DNA of 26,403 nucleotides from a virus, in the IMG/VR virus record IMGVR_UViG_3300008954_000238, positions 1-26,403 of that record; one strand, 5' to 3'. The notes beneath the pieces were generated by a model. The model was not told where the DNA came from and searched no databases. It was given only the letters and a program-made list of their open reading frames with translations. The translations under genes and the position numbers were made by a program. Positions 14,179-21,982 of the stretch are shown here, piece after piece (the first letter of the stretch is position 1; every line of letters begins with the position of its first letter).

Positions 14179-14209
14179 GGGGGCGGCTAATAACTGCCCC
14201 CTTTTTTTT
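14179..14209 (+). terminator. Strong terminator after coat gene
   Basis: GGGGGC (14179-14184) and GCCCCC (14196-14201) enclose an 11-nt loop, followed by eight T. It would raise coat/scaffold messages above tail messages. The Q-modified polymerase would pass it. Confidence 0.92.
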
Positions 14210-14211
14210 AT

Positions 14212-14385
14212 ATGAAAATGATTTATGTCCCAGAAGGCACAGACGGCGCAAAACTTGGCATTTCTGGCAAATGGTTTATTAAGGTTCCAGATGATTTTAA
14301 GCAAGAAGAAAGCGAGCCAGTGAAGAAAAGAAAGAGACGAACAAAGGCAGAAATGAAAGCGGCAGAAAAAGGTATTAATAGCTAA
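14212..14385 (+). CDS. 57-aa basic protein between coat and gp4-like gene
   Basis: The ORF begins three nt after the terminator T run (ATG 14212 or 14218), so no Shine-Dalgarno is possible beyond the U-rich tract. The first 30 residues look folded (IYVPEGTDGAKLGISGKWFIKVP). The rest is a basic tail (EPVKKRKRRTKAEM, then KAAEKGINS). The stop overlaps the gp4-like start as TAATG. Small genes of this kind sit at this place in P22-like phages, but I recognise no function. It could be a virion DNA-binding protein by charge. Confidence 0.55.
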   Translation: MKMIYVPEGTDGAKLGISGKWFIKVPDDFKQEESEPVKKRKRRTKAEMKAAEKGINS

Positions 14386-14846
14386 TGTCTACAGGCGCTC
14401 AAATTGTTTTGAATGCATTAACTGAAATTGGCATTCAAACAGAACTTGAAAATGCTTCAGCCGAAACCAAGTCGGCTTGCTTTGCCCAATTGCAGAGCCT
14501 TTTAGCGGAGCTTAAAAAGAAGCTTATATTGCTGAGAGAGAAACAAACAGACGGGTCTTATATAACAATAGCAGAGCCAACCACCGATGCAGACGAATTA
14601 AACGAGCCGCTGGCATCTAGAAACGATTTAGAGAGGCTTTTAGCGGTAAGGTTTGCGGCTAAAGCTAGGTTTCCTATAACGCCCGTATTGCAAACAGAAG
14701 GAGGTAAAAGCTATTCTCGTTTAGCGCAAATGTATCGCGTTTCTCCTGTTGTTCTGGCAGATCAGAGCGAGCTACTACCTAGAGGTCAAGGCGGGAGAAG
14801 TTATGGCCGCTTAGGGGAAGCTTTTTTTCCCGGCAGTGAACAATGA
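14385..14846 (+). CDS. Tail accessory factor (P22 gp4-like)
   Basis: A 153-aa protein, near the 166 aa of P22 gp4. It has helical segments with STGAQIVLNALTEIG at the start, LQSLLAELKKK, then a turn-rich section and the LERLLAVRFAAKARF helix. The C-terminus YGRLGEAFFPGSEQ ends like the P22 protein (YFPGEQ). gp4 binds the portal after packaging and starts tail assembly; P22 gp4 also has cell-wall hydrolase activity, which cannot be judged here. It overlaps genes on both sides (TAATG, ATGA). Confidence 0.8.
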   Translation: MSTGAQIVLNALTEIGIQTELENASAETKSACFAQLQSLLAELKKKLILLREKQTDGSYITIAEPTTDADELNEPLASRNDLERLLAVRFAAKARFPITPVLQTEGGKSYSRLAQMYRVSPVVLADQSELLPRGQGGRSYGRLGEAFFPGSEQ

Positions 14847-16429
14847 ATCAAATACCATTAACGACAACTATCGAGGGCGAATCAAACTCGCCGAAGCTTG
14901 TTAAGTTTAATAAAAACCTAATATCTAGCTCTAAGGAGCTATACTCACGCCCGGCATTTGTAGAAGTTGCAAAATATGCCGATGTTGTGAATGGTGTTGA
15001 TTCTTATTACGCCAATGCAAATTTGAATATTGCAATTACAACCATGTTCGAGTTTTTCGGCAGTCTATACACTGTATATTCTGGCGAGCTTTACTCAATC
15101 GATACCTTTAATGGCACAGCAACAAGTACGCTATCAATACCAAATACAGCGTTTTTGTTTAGTGCCTCTAGACCTCAGTCTGGGTACAATGGCAAGGTAG
15201 TTATACCTCGTTATGAGTTGGATTTATTTTCGCTCACTGCCACGCCAATAACTCTACCATCCTCAAACCCTCAATCCGATGTGATAAGGGTTTCAAATAG
15301 GTACGTTTTTTTAAGTGACGATGTAATGTATTTTTCAGATGTTAATAATGCTACATCAATACAACCCTTGTCTTTCTTTGACGCTGAAACATACACAGAT
15401 AGAACGGTAAGAATAGCAAGATATAAAGATGATTTAATTGCGTTCGGGGAAAACTCAATTGAGAGGTTTTCTGCTACATCTTCAGTAACCACACCATTTA
15501 GAAGAATAAAAGCGGCAACTAGCGCGGTTGGGTATGTTGGCGGGTTAACCTCATTCGAGAATGACTTGTTTTTTGTTGGTAGAGATACAGACGGATCAAT
15601 AAAAATATTTTCCTATGGTAACTCTGGCGCGGTGCCTATAAGCAGCCCTGAAATTGACGGTTTATTAAACTCTGGCGATGGCGGTTATAACATACCGTCT
15701 AGCAAGGTCTCGCAAAATGGCGAGTCATTTATATGGAACGGCAACAAATCTTTAATTTTTAATTTTTCTGAGTTTTGCTTGCTTTGCACCTTTACCAGTA
15801 GCGGGCTGTCTTGGTCTTTCATCGAGGCGGCATACGAGCCGGTTGTGGGCGCAAACATAAACAGCAGTAACTCTGTGTTCGAATTTAAAGATTTTACCAC
15901 TATGTCGGACGGTAGAATATTTTGTCATGACAGATACGGTGTATATGAGCTTAAAGACCTTCCTCAAGACGTTGTTTCGGATGTTAGAGCGCCACGTTCA
16001 AACAATATTACGCCTCCGGTCGAGGGCGACGACACTAAAAGCGTTTATATTGAAGCATACAGTCAGACTTACATTAGAGACCCTTCAGAGTCGTACATAT
16101 TCCCATCTAAAATAGAGGTCAATTTTGCTGATAGAGGGATTAAGCCTCAGCCCTTTCCGATAAGGGATAGAGGCGAATCATTCGGCGAGGATTCGCCCGT
16201 ATATGTTGAGCCTACACAAATAACATCAAGCGAAGATCAAAAAATTTGGCTTGAAACTAGCAAAAACGGCATAGACTGGACTGACAAACTTTATTATTCG
16301 CTAGATGACACGGGCGTGGGCGTTTTTAATCCTTTGGGCGGACTCGGCAGGTATAAGGGTTATATGGGTTTAAGGATTGGATTTGATAATATTTCAACAA
16401 TCACAATAGACAATATAACATACAGATGA
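14843..16429 (+). CDS. Head-completion/plug protein (P22 gp10-like)
   Basis: A 528-aa beta-rich protein, longer than P22 gp10 (472). The middle aligns by pattern: RIARYKDDLIAFGENSIERF corresponds to the gp10 run ending VCFGSSTIEYF, followed by the same SAVGYVGGLTSFENDLFFVG blade. Repeated strands with FxxxLYTVYSGELYSI and VIRVSNRYVFLSDD suggest a propeller-like fold. In P22, gp10 forms the hexameric hub below gp4 and stabilises packaged DNA. No acid or metal motifs. Overlaps its neighbours as ATGA. Confidence 0.78.
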   Translation: MNQIPLTTTIEGESNSPKLVKFNKNLISSSKELYSRPAFVEVAKYADVVNGVDSYYANANLNIAITTMFEFFGSLYTVYSGELYSIDTFNGTATSTLSIPNTAFLFSASRPQSGYNGKVVIPRYELDLFSLTATPITLPSSNPQSDVIRVSNRYVFLSDDVMYFSDVNNATSIQPLSFFDAETYTDRTVRIARYKDDLIAFGENSIERFSATSSVTTPFRRIKAATSAVGYVGGLTSFENDLFFVGRDTDGSIKIFSYGNSGAVPISSPEIDGLLNSGDGGYNIPSSKVSQNGESFIWNGNKSLIFNFSEFCLLCTFTSSGLSWSFIEAAYEPVVGANINSSNSVFEFKDFTTMSDGRIFCHDRYGVYELKDLPQDVVSDVRAPRSNNITPPVEGDDTKSVYIEAYSQTYIRDPSESYIFPSKIEVNFADRGIKPQPFPIRDRGESFGEDSPVYVEPTQITSSEDQKIWLETSKNGIDWTDKLYYSLDDTGVGVFNPLGGLGRYKGYMGLRIGFDNISTITIDNITYR

Positions 16430-17028
16430 GCGAAGAACTAGAAGAGCTGAAAGCGCAACGCCCAAGTTTTAAGGATACGGTCGCAAGGTCGGACGATGGC
16501 GGGCAAAATATATATTTTATAGACGCGCAAGAATCTTTTATTACTTCATTGCTTGAATACTTAGAAGAGGCCGACAAAGGTAGAATATATCAAAGGAGTG
16601 GTGTATTTGATGGCGCAAACTATGTCATAACGCAAACTTCTTTGCAGCCTTTATATGTATTTCCGGCAATTACGCCAAAATCTAATGAAACATCTATTTT
16701 TTATTCTATTCGACTAGACGCCAGAATTAAAGGTGCATCATCGCAGAAAAACATTCGCGGACGATTTAGGGTTCAATTTAAAAATAGCGTGGGGAGCTGG
16801 CAAGACACAGGAATTAACTATTTTTTAGGTCACGACAATTTGACGGCTGCTACCACAAATATAACCGTTTTTTCAAACAATACATTGTCGGGAGACTTGG
16901 GCGTAACCCGGAAAAATCCAGATGGAGACTGGGAAATAAGGATTGCCGCAGAAGTTGATTACTCTAACAATTCAATAGAAACATTTAGCGCATTAGCAAA
17001 CTTTGAAGAAAAGCTACCTTCTTTTTGA
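16426..17028 (+). CDS. Tail protein at the needle position (unknown)
   Basis: A 200-aa protein at the slot where P22 has the tail needle gp26. The first ~55 residues are charged helices (ELEELKAQRPSFKD, then SFITSLLEYLEEADKG). The remainder is beta-rich (FRVQFKNSVGSWQDTGI, then DWEIRIAAEVDYSN). There is no long coiled coil, so a gp26-type rod is unlikely. A short-stemmed knob, as in needle tips, would fit. No similarity recognised; role inferred from gene order only. Confidence 0.5.
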   Translation: MSEELEELKAQRPSFKDTVARSDDGGQNIYFIDAQESFITSLLEYLEEADKGRIYQRSGVFDGANYVITQTSLQPLYVFPAITPKSNETSIFYSIRLDARIKGASSQKNIRGRFRVQFKNSVGSWQDTGINYFLGHDNLTAATTNITVFSNNTLSGDLGVTRKNPDGDWEIRIAAEVDYSNNSIETFSALANFEEKLPSF

Positions 17029-17051
17029 TAAACAATCATTGATAAAGCAAT

Positions 17052-17375
17052 ATGAACAAAAAACAATTAATTTTTAGCGGAACTCCCACGCAAGGGCAAG
17101 TTGTAAAATTTGACGTAGACAGAGAGGGCGAGCCAGACGGAGCGCCGAGAGCATTGTATGTGATTGGCACGGGGTCATTCGAGGCTAATATGGTGGTCTT
17201 GAAAAATCCTAAAACAAACAGTTCAAGCGCCAGTGATGCGGACTATGCAGACGTGTACGAGGACGGTCTAGTAAATTACTCGGTTACTAATTCAGTTGTT
17301 GTAATTAATTTTCACGGCTCATACGGTGTAAAGTTTACTACTGTTGATGGCCCGGTTGATGTGTTTTGGTATTAG
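17052..17375 (+). CDS. Hypothetical 107-aa beta-rich protein
   Basis: Probably an all-beta small virion protein: QLIFSGTPTQGQVVKFDVD, then ALYVIGTGSFEANMVVLK, and a strand-rich C-terminus ending VDVFWY. Start ATG 17052 has only a weak ribosome site (AAAG). It ends inside the next gene. No family recognised. It sits between the needle-position gene and the GNAT-like gene. Confidence 0.5.
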   Translation: MNKKQLIFSGTPTQGQVVKFDVDREGEPDGAPRALYVIGTGSFEANMVVLKNPKTNSSSASDADYADVYEDGLVNYSVTNSVVVINFHGSYGVKFTTVDGPVDVFWY

Positions 17376-17749
17376 AGAAATCTTACCGGAAGATAAGGGA
17401 AATAATAACGCAGAAAGAGGCTTTCCACATGGTGTCAAATGATACCGATATGGAAAACTTCACACCAAACCCTCAAGCATATTACTTTAGAGAGGGTAAA
17501 AACTTAGTTTGGTATGAGCCGCGCGGGTATTCCTTGGAAATGTTCGGGGTGGTTATGCATAGACCTAAAAAACCAGTATCTAAAGTCTATAAGCAGTGGG
17601 AATACTTAAAGGGTCTTGGGTTTTATTCTGTTTATGCAACGGTTGATAAAAATAATTTAAAGTCGGCAATTATGTGTCGCGCTTTTGGCATGAGTAAAAT
17701 TGAGTGCGAAGGCTCAAAAAATATATATAAAAGGGTGATTTATGGGTAG
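17366..17749 (+). CDS. GNAT-like protein, T7 gp13-type (probable)
   Basis: Up to 127 aa. The C-terminal third reads KQWEYLKGLGFYSVYATVDKNN followed by AIMCRAFGM, the strand-helix pattern of GNAT acetyltransferases (last strand after an N-x-x-S/A-x-x-x-x-x-x-x-G-F/M turn). T7-like phages carry such a protein (gp13 family) next to the internal virion proteins. An acetyl-CoA P-loop (R/Q-x-x-G-x-G/A) is not evident, so enzymatic activity is doubtful. The start is uncertain. TTG 17366 has no ribosome site but includes an IREIITQKEAF segment that looks like the GNAT first strand/helix. ATG 17429 has AGAGG at 9 nt but would lose that strand. Confidence 0.5.
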   Translation: MVLEKSYRKIREIITQKEAFHMVSNDTDMENFTPNPQAYYFREGKNLVWYEPRGYSLEMFGVVMHRPKKPVSKVYKQWEYLKGLGFYSVYATVDKNNLKSAIMCRAFGMSKIECEGSKNIYKRVIYG

Positions 17750-18758
17750 TCAGGGCGGCGATGGCGGCGCTTCAATAGAGGCAGCAAGAATACAAGCACA
17801 GGCAGCGGAGCGTGTGGCGCAACTTCAAGGTGATGCAGGGCTTGAGGCGGCGAGACTGCAAACTGAGGGCGCAAGAGAAGCGCAGCAATTGAACGCGGCG
17901 TTAACCCGCGAGGCAATAGACGCGCAAAACGCCCAGTTCTATTATACAGACCGAAGGTTTCAACCATTTGTGGATGTTGGCCGTAATGCTATATCTGACG
18001 TGAACGCGGGCGCAGATATTGACGGCTTTTCTAACAGGCTAGATCAAATTATGGCTACCGATCAATTCCAAGGTCTAAGAGATCAGCGGCAAAGATCAGC
18101 AGACGCCCAATTATCCGCTGCGGGACTCACTAGGAGCGGGGCGGCAGCACAAGCAGCGGCGGATATAGACACAGACTTAGCATTAGCATTAGAGGGTCAA
18201 CTTTTTAGCCGTAGCGCGGACAATTTAAGAGTTGGCCAAGCATCAGCCGCGCAAGTTGGGGCGGCGGGCGCTAGTAATGCATCTTCAATTGGCGGAATTT
18301 TAAGCGGCGCAGCGGGCCAGCAGTCAAATTTATTACTTCAAGGGGCAAATGCGGCAGCGGGCGGAGTTACTAACCAAGCTATAGCAGCCGGGAGCGGCAT
18401 TCAAGGGGCGGCAAATGCAATGGCAAGTGGCTTAATTAATCAGTCAAACGTTCAGCAGCAAAACAGGCAAAATAGAAATAATATGTTTTTACAGACTGGC
18501 TTGGCAGTAGCTCAAATCTTCTCAGGCTTCTCAGACGAAAGGCTAAAAAAGAACATGAAAAAAATCGGCAAGGTCAAAGACTTAAATTTGTATGAATGGG
18601 ACTGGAAAGAAGACGCCAAGGACGTGGCCGGGTGTGATATGAGTACAGGATTCAAAGCCCAAGAAGTAAAAGAAAAGTATCCAGAGTGCGTGTACGAGGC
18701 CAAAGGTTTTCTGGCCGTTGACTACTCAAAACTAATAGAGCAAATGGAGGCGGCGTAA
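17742..18758 (+). CDS. Ejection-type protein with C-terminal S74-like chaperone domain
   Basis: A 338-aa protein at the P22 gp7 position. ATG 17742 has AAGGGTG at about 6 nt. Residues 1-240 are Ala/Gln/Gly-rich helices (QLQGDAGLEAARLQTEGARE). An IATA/GAA-rich low-complexity section follows. From residue 264 the sequence is FSDERLKKNMKKIGK, then YEWDW and GFKAQEVKEKYPECV, ending VDYSKLIEQMEAA. This is the Peptidase_S74 / intramolecular-chaperone pattern (S-D-x-R-L-K with the catalytic Ser at 264 and the EV...P...VDY...L end). If active, it would release the last 75 residues. S74 domains are best known in tailspikes; an ejection protein with one suggests virion assembly dependent on self-trimming. 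The stop shares a base with the next start. Confidence 0.75.
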   Translation: MGSQGGDGGASIEAARIQAQAAERVAQLQGDAGLEAARLQTEGAREAQQLNAALTREAIDAQNAQFYYTDRRFQPFVDVGRNAISDVNAGADIDGFSNRLDQIMATDQFQGLRDQRQRSADAQLSAAGLTRSGAAAQAAADIDTDLALALEGQLFSRSADNLRVGQASAAQVGAAGASNASSIGGILSGAAGQQSNLLLQGANAAAGGVTNQAIAAGSGIQGAANAMASGLINQSNVQQQNRQNRNNMFLQTGLAVAQIFSGFSDERLKKNMKKIGKVKDLNLYEWDWKEDAKDVAGCDMSTGFKAQEVKEKYPECVYEAKGFLAVDYSKLIEQMEAA

Positions 18759-19966
18759 TGTTTAGACAAACTCCTATGATTTTACCGGGGCCAGAAGTTG
18801 CCCCAGACAACAGCCAAACATTGGACATTATGGGTCGCCTTTCTCAGCAGATTGGCGTAAATTTAAAACAAAGAGCAGACACCAAAAAGGCGCAAGAATT
18901 AGCTAGTATTTTGGTTAATGGATCGCCAGAGCAAAAGCAAGACGCACAAATTCAAATTGGCGCAATGCAGGCTCAAGACCAACTAAACCAAAGGACCCAA
19001 GCAGCTAGACAGCAAAACAAAATCCAATCAAATATGCAGCGGATTATGTCTGATGATACGACTAGGAATGCTTTAATAAAACTTCAGCAGTTAAACCCGC
19101 AGATGGCTTCAACTTTAGTTGGCGCAATGGTGCAAGAGGATCAAGCGGCGCAGGCTGAAATTGCCGCCCTATCAAAGAAAGCACAGAATTTTTACACAAA
19201 CGCAATATCATTTGCAGTAGACGAAAGTAGAGGCGGAATAGAAAGCGCCAAAAAGTTTGTATTCGACAAAAGGCAAGAGTTGCAAAGGCAAGGGCAGCCG
19301 ACAAACATTCTCGACAATATGCTATCACAGCAAGGGGATGAATTTATAGCCTCATTGTATCGCGCCCAAGCGGAAGCCGGGGCAGTGAACGAAATACCCA
19401 GCCTGCAACAAGCTTTTGAGAATTCGATTGCTGAAAGGGAGACATCAGTCAAAGAGCAGAACGCCAATACCGCAAGCGGCAGATTAAGTTTTGATAGAGG
19501 ACAATCTAATGAAGAGAATCAGCTAGACTCTAGGCGGCTCGATCTAGAAGAACGCAAGCAATCGCTGCTGGAAAGCCAGCCGGCCAAGCCAAGCAAACAA
19601 GAGCAGCAAGCAATCGAGATTGATAGAAAGTATAACGCTTTTGATGTTGCAATGACCGCAGTCGAAGAAGCGTTTTCCAAAACTAACACGGGGCCTATTT
19701 CTGGGCGTTTAAGGTCAGCAGGCAGAGACAATCGAAAAGCAAAGGCGGCGGCTGCTTTATTGCAACCAGCATTAAAGGATATGTTCAGGTCGGCTGGTGA
19801 AGGGACGTTTACTGACTCAGACCAGAAGATATTGCTTGATCTTGCACCGACCATCTATGATGACGACGACGTAGCCAGATTTAAAATGCAGAAAATCAGG
19901 GAGATTGTTAGCGCAAAACTCGGCGTTGGAAATACAACAGAAAATGACCCGCTAGGTTTAAGATAA
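18758..19966 (+). CDS. DNA ejection protein (P22 gp20-position, helical)
   Basis: A 402-aa protein, rich in Gln/Ala/Lys/Glu and predicted mostly helical, with coiled-coil stretches (QKQDAQIQIGAMQAQDQLNQ, then RRLDLEERKQSLLES). No signal or membrane segment. The C-terminal ~60 residues are a compact conserved-looking domain, PALKDMFRSAGEGTFTDSDQ and TIYDDDDVARFKMQKI. The gene occupies the second ejection-protein slot, between the S74-tailed protein and the gp16-like protein, all joined by TAATG overlaps. Such proteins leave the capsid with the DNA and help it through the periplasm. Confidence 0.65.
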   Translation: MFRQTPMILPGPEVAPDNSQTLDIMGRLSQQIGVNLKQRADTKKAQELASILVNGSPEQKQDAQIQIGAMQAQDQLNQRTQAARQQNKIQSNMQRIMSDDTTRNALIKLQQLNPQMASTLVGAMVQEDQAAQAEIAALSKKAQNFYTNAISFAVDESRGGIESAKKFVFDKRQELQRQGQPTNILDNMLSQQGDEFIASLYRAQAEAGAVNEIPSLQQAFENSIAERETSVKEQNANTASGRLSFDRGQSNEENQLDSRRLDLEERKQSLLESQPAKPSKQEQQAIEIDRKYNAFDVAMTAVEEAFSKTNTGPISGRLRSAGRDNRKAKAAAALLQPALKDMFRSAGEGTFTDSDQKILLDLAPTIYDDDDVARFKMQKIREIVSAKLGVGNTTENDPLGLR

Positions 19967-21702
19967 TGAACATTGCTGAAATTCGGGAAAAATACCCGCA
20001 ATATAGCGACCTGAGCGACGAACAACTCGCTCGCGGCCTTCACGCTAAACATTATTCAGATTTGAATTTTGATGACTTCTCGCAAAGGATAGGTTTATCG
20101 AAAGAACCAACACTTACAGAGCAGACTTTTGACCAGTCAAAACAATCATTCCTTAACCCTTTGGGCGCTAAAGGTGCCATCACTGGCGAAGGCGAGGATT
20201 TAGTAAACCAAGTCGGTCAGGGTGCCACGTTTGGATTTTTAGACGAGGCTCAAGCCGGCCTTTATGCTGCGCTTGGCGTTGGCCTCCCTGAATCACTAGG
20301 GGGCTTGCCTGAGGGTGTGGGCTACTCTGAGGCATACAAAGGCATACGTGAAGAAATACGAGGCAAAAATAAGGCATTTGAGGAAGAAAACCCAAAAACA
20401 GCGGTAGCGGCTCAAGTGGGTGGCGGTCTTGCTTCTGGCGGTCTGTCAGCAATTAAAACTCTTGACAAGGTTGGCGATGTTGCTGCACTTGCAGACGCAT
20501 CCAAAAAGACTAGACAAGCCGTTCAAGCTGCAAAAGTGGCGGGTGTGGCTGGTGCTCAAGGTGCTGTGGCTGGGGCTGGATACAGTGAAGGCGACACTTT
20601 AGGCGAGATCGCCGAAGATTCAGCCAAGGGCGCAACAGTGGGCGCTCTTGTAGGTGCTGGAGGTCAATTAGCAGTAAAGGGAGCTAAAGAGGTGGCCAAA
20701 TCTAAAGCAGCCAGAAAAATAGCGGCTGAAGCCTCCGAGACAGTGGAGAGTCTCAAAAATGAATCAAAAGAGCTATACGATCAAGTTAAAAGTGAATCGT
20801 TAACCAAGCAGGCTTATGGCAAAATGTTGTTAGATGTTGAGCGAAATCTGAAAAAGGCAGGTTATAGGCCAGCGCAACACGCTGGAATTAAAGCGGCTCT
20901 AAAGGACATGAAGAGTGAAAAAGGGAAAGCAGTTTCCATCGACACAGTGGAGCAATTAAGGCGAGCTATACGCGACACAGGCGGCGATATTGGCTCAAAT
21001 GACGCGAGACTTGCAAAAGTGGCCACAAACAAGATTGATGACTTTATCGAGAACATACCAGAAAAAGCAATTGCAGGTGAAAACGCTCAAACAGTATCAA
21101 CCAAGCTGAAGGAGGCGCGCTCGCTGTGGGGCAGAGCTAAGAAGGCGGAAATGATCGAAGACCTGTTTGAAGGCGCTGAAGTGCAAGCGTCTGGCATAGA
21201 AAACGGACTAAGAATAAAGGCTCGACAGATATACAACAACCCAAGAAAAAGAAAGCAATTCAGCAAAAAAGAGCAGGAAGCAATTAAATCGCTTGCTAAT
21301 GGCACAAGCGCAGAAAACATATTGAAAAACATTGGTAAGTTCGGTGTAAGCGGCGGGCATCAGGGGCAAGCTTTACTCCCTATTCTTGCAACTGTTATTG
21401 GTGGCCCTCAGTTTGTTATAGCGGCCAGTGTAGCTAAAAAGGTGGGGGAGAAATCAACCCAGAAGCGCGCCCAGAACTTGCAAAGCCTAATACTAAATAA
21501 GGGTGACGTCAATTCAATAGCAAGAATTTATGTTGGCAACGTTCCCAAGGCTCAGCAAAGTGCACAAGAGCTTTCTGAAATAATTAAACACGGGAAAGAG
21601 GCGGATTTATTGAAAATTAGTAACTCGAAGAATCAGACGCTACAAGAGGCGGCAATTATCGCGCTAGGCTCTACCACCAGCGCCCAAACAGCTTTGCCAT
21701 AA
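19966..21702 (+). CDS. DNA ejection protein (P22 gp16-like)
   Basis: A 578-aa protein. The N-terminus IAEIREKYPQYSDLSDEQLA and the YSDLNFDDFSQRIGL that follows match a common short domain at the start of phage internal/ejection proteins. Residues about 65-240 hold several Gly/Ala zipper segments (GQGATFGFLDEAQAG, VGGGLASGGLSA, GAQGAVAGAGYSEGD) able to insert in or span membranes. From 240 on it is helical and charged. A second Gly/Ala/hydrophobic stretch occurs near 460-480 (LPILATVIGGPQFVIAASVA). It probably forms part of the trans-envelope channel for DNA entry, as P22 gp16. It is the last gene of the ejection set; its end overlaps a minus-strand gene by 32 nt. Confidence 0.72.
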   Translation: MNIAEIREKYPQYSDLSDEQLARGLHAKHYSDLNFDDFSQRIGLSKEPTLTEQTFDQSKQSFLNPLGAKGAITGEGEDLVNQVGQGATFGFLDEAQAGLYAALGVGLPESLGGLPEGVGYSEAYKGIREEIRGKNKAFEEENPKTAVAAQVGGGLASGGLSAIKTLDKVGDVAALADASKKTRQAVQAAKVAGVAGAQGAVAGAGYSEGDTLGEIAEDSAKGATVGALVGAGGQLAVKGAKEVAKSKAARKIAAEASETVESLKNESKELYDQVKSESLTKQAYGKMLLDVERNLKKAGYRPAQHAGIKAALKDMKSEKGKAVSIDTVEQLRRAIRDTGGDIGSNDARLAKVATNKIDDFIENIPEKAIAGENAQTVSTKLKEARSLWGRAKKAEMIEDLFEGAEVQASGIENGLRIKARQIYNNPRKRKQFSKKEQEAIKSLANGTSAENILKNIGKFGVSGGHQGQALLPILATVIGGPQFVIAASVAKKVGEKSTQKRAQNLQSLILNKGDVNSIARIYVGNVPKAQQSAQELSEIIKHGKEADLLKISNSKNQTLQEAAIIALGSTTSAQTALP

Positions 21703-21871
21703 CTTGGTCATATTCATATTCGCTCATATCAGAATGGCTGTAAAACTTATCGTGTATTTGGATGATTACTAACCACATACCAGAGAGAAACCCAAAGGCC
21801 AATCCAGTGATCAAATAAAACTTCATTAGCCCGGCGGCGCATCCAATTAGTCCAATTATAATTCTAATCAT
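21671..21871 (-). CDS. Small inner-membrane protein, moron (immI-like position)
   Basis: A 66-aa protein. Residues 2-15 (IRIIIGLIGCAAGL) and 19-38 (YLITGLAFGFLSGMWLVIIQ) are hydrophobic and likely membrane helices. The C-terminal ~28 residues are polar (HDKFYSHSDMSEYEYDQVMAK). It is the only clear minus-strand gene, and its 3' end overlaps the gp16-like gene convergently. P22 and relatives carry the immI/sieA island between gene 16 and the tailspike gene, and SieA is a membrane exclusion protein. By place, direction and membrane nature this may be a superinfection-exclusion or similar lysogenic conversion gene. No sequence similarity to SieA is visible. A promoter lies directly upstream and the mRNA appears leaderless. 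Confidence 0.6.
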   Translation of the reverse strand: MIRIIIGLIGCAAGLMKFYLITGLAFGFLSGMWLVIIQIHDKFYSHSDMSEYEYDQVMAKLFGRWW

Positions 21872-21877
21872 TATGAA

Positions 21878-21906
21878 AAAATATCACAATTTCAACAAAG
21901 AGTCAA
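21878..21906 (-). promoter_or_regulatory. Promoter of the minus-strand moron (leaderless)
   Basis: On the minus strand, TTGACT (21906-21901) and TATTTT (21883-21878) are 17 bp apart. The predicted start falls on the A of the ATG at 21871, with no Shine-Dalgarno present, so translation would be leaderless. An imperfect inverted repeat (AAAGAG ... CTCTTT, 21897-21921) covers the -35 and could be an operator. Confidence 0.55.
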
Positions 21907-21982
21907 TAAACGGCTCTCTTTTAAAGGTTGATGGTTAGTTTAATTCTAAATAGAGCACAAAATAAAAATTTTAGAGAAAAAA

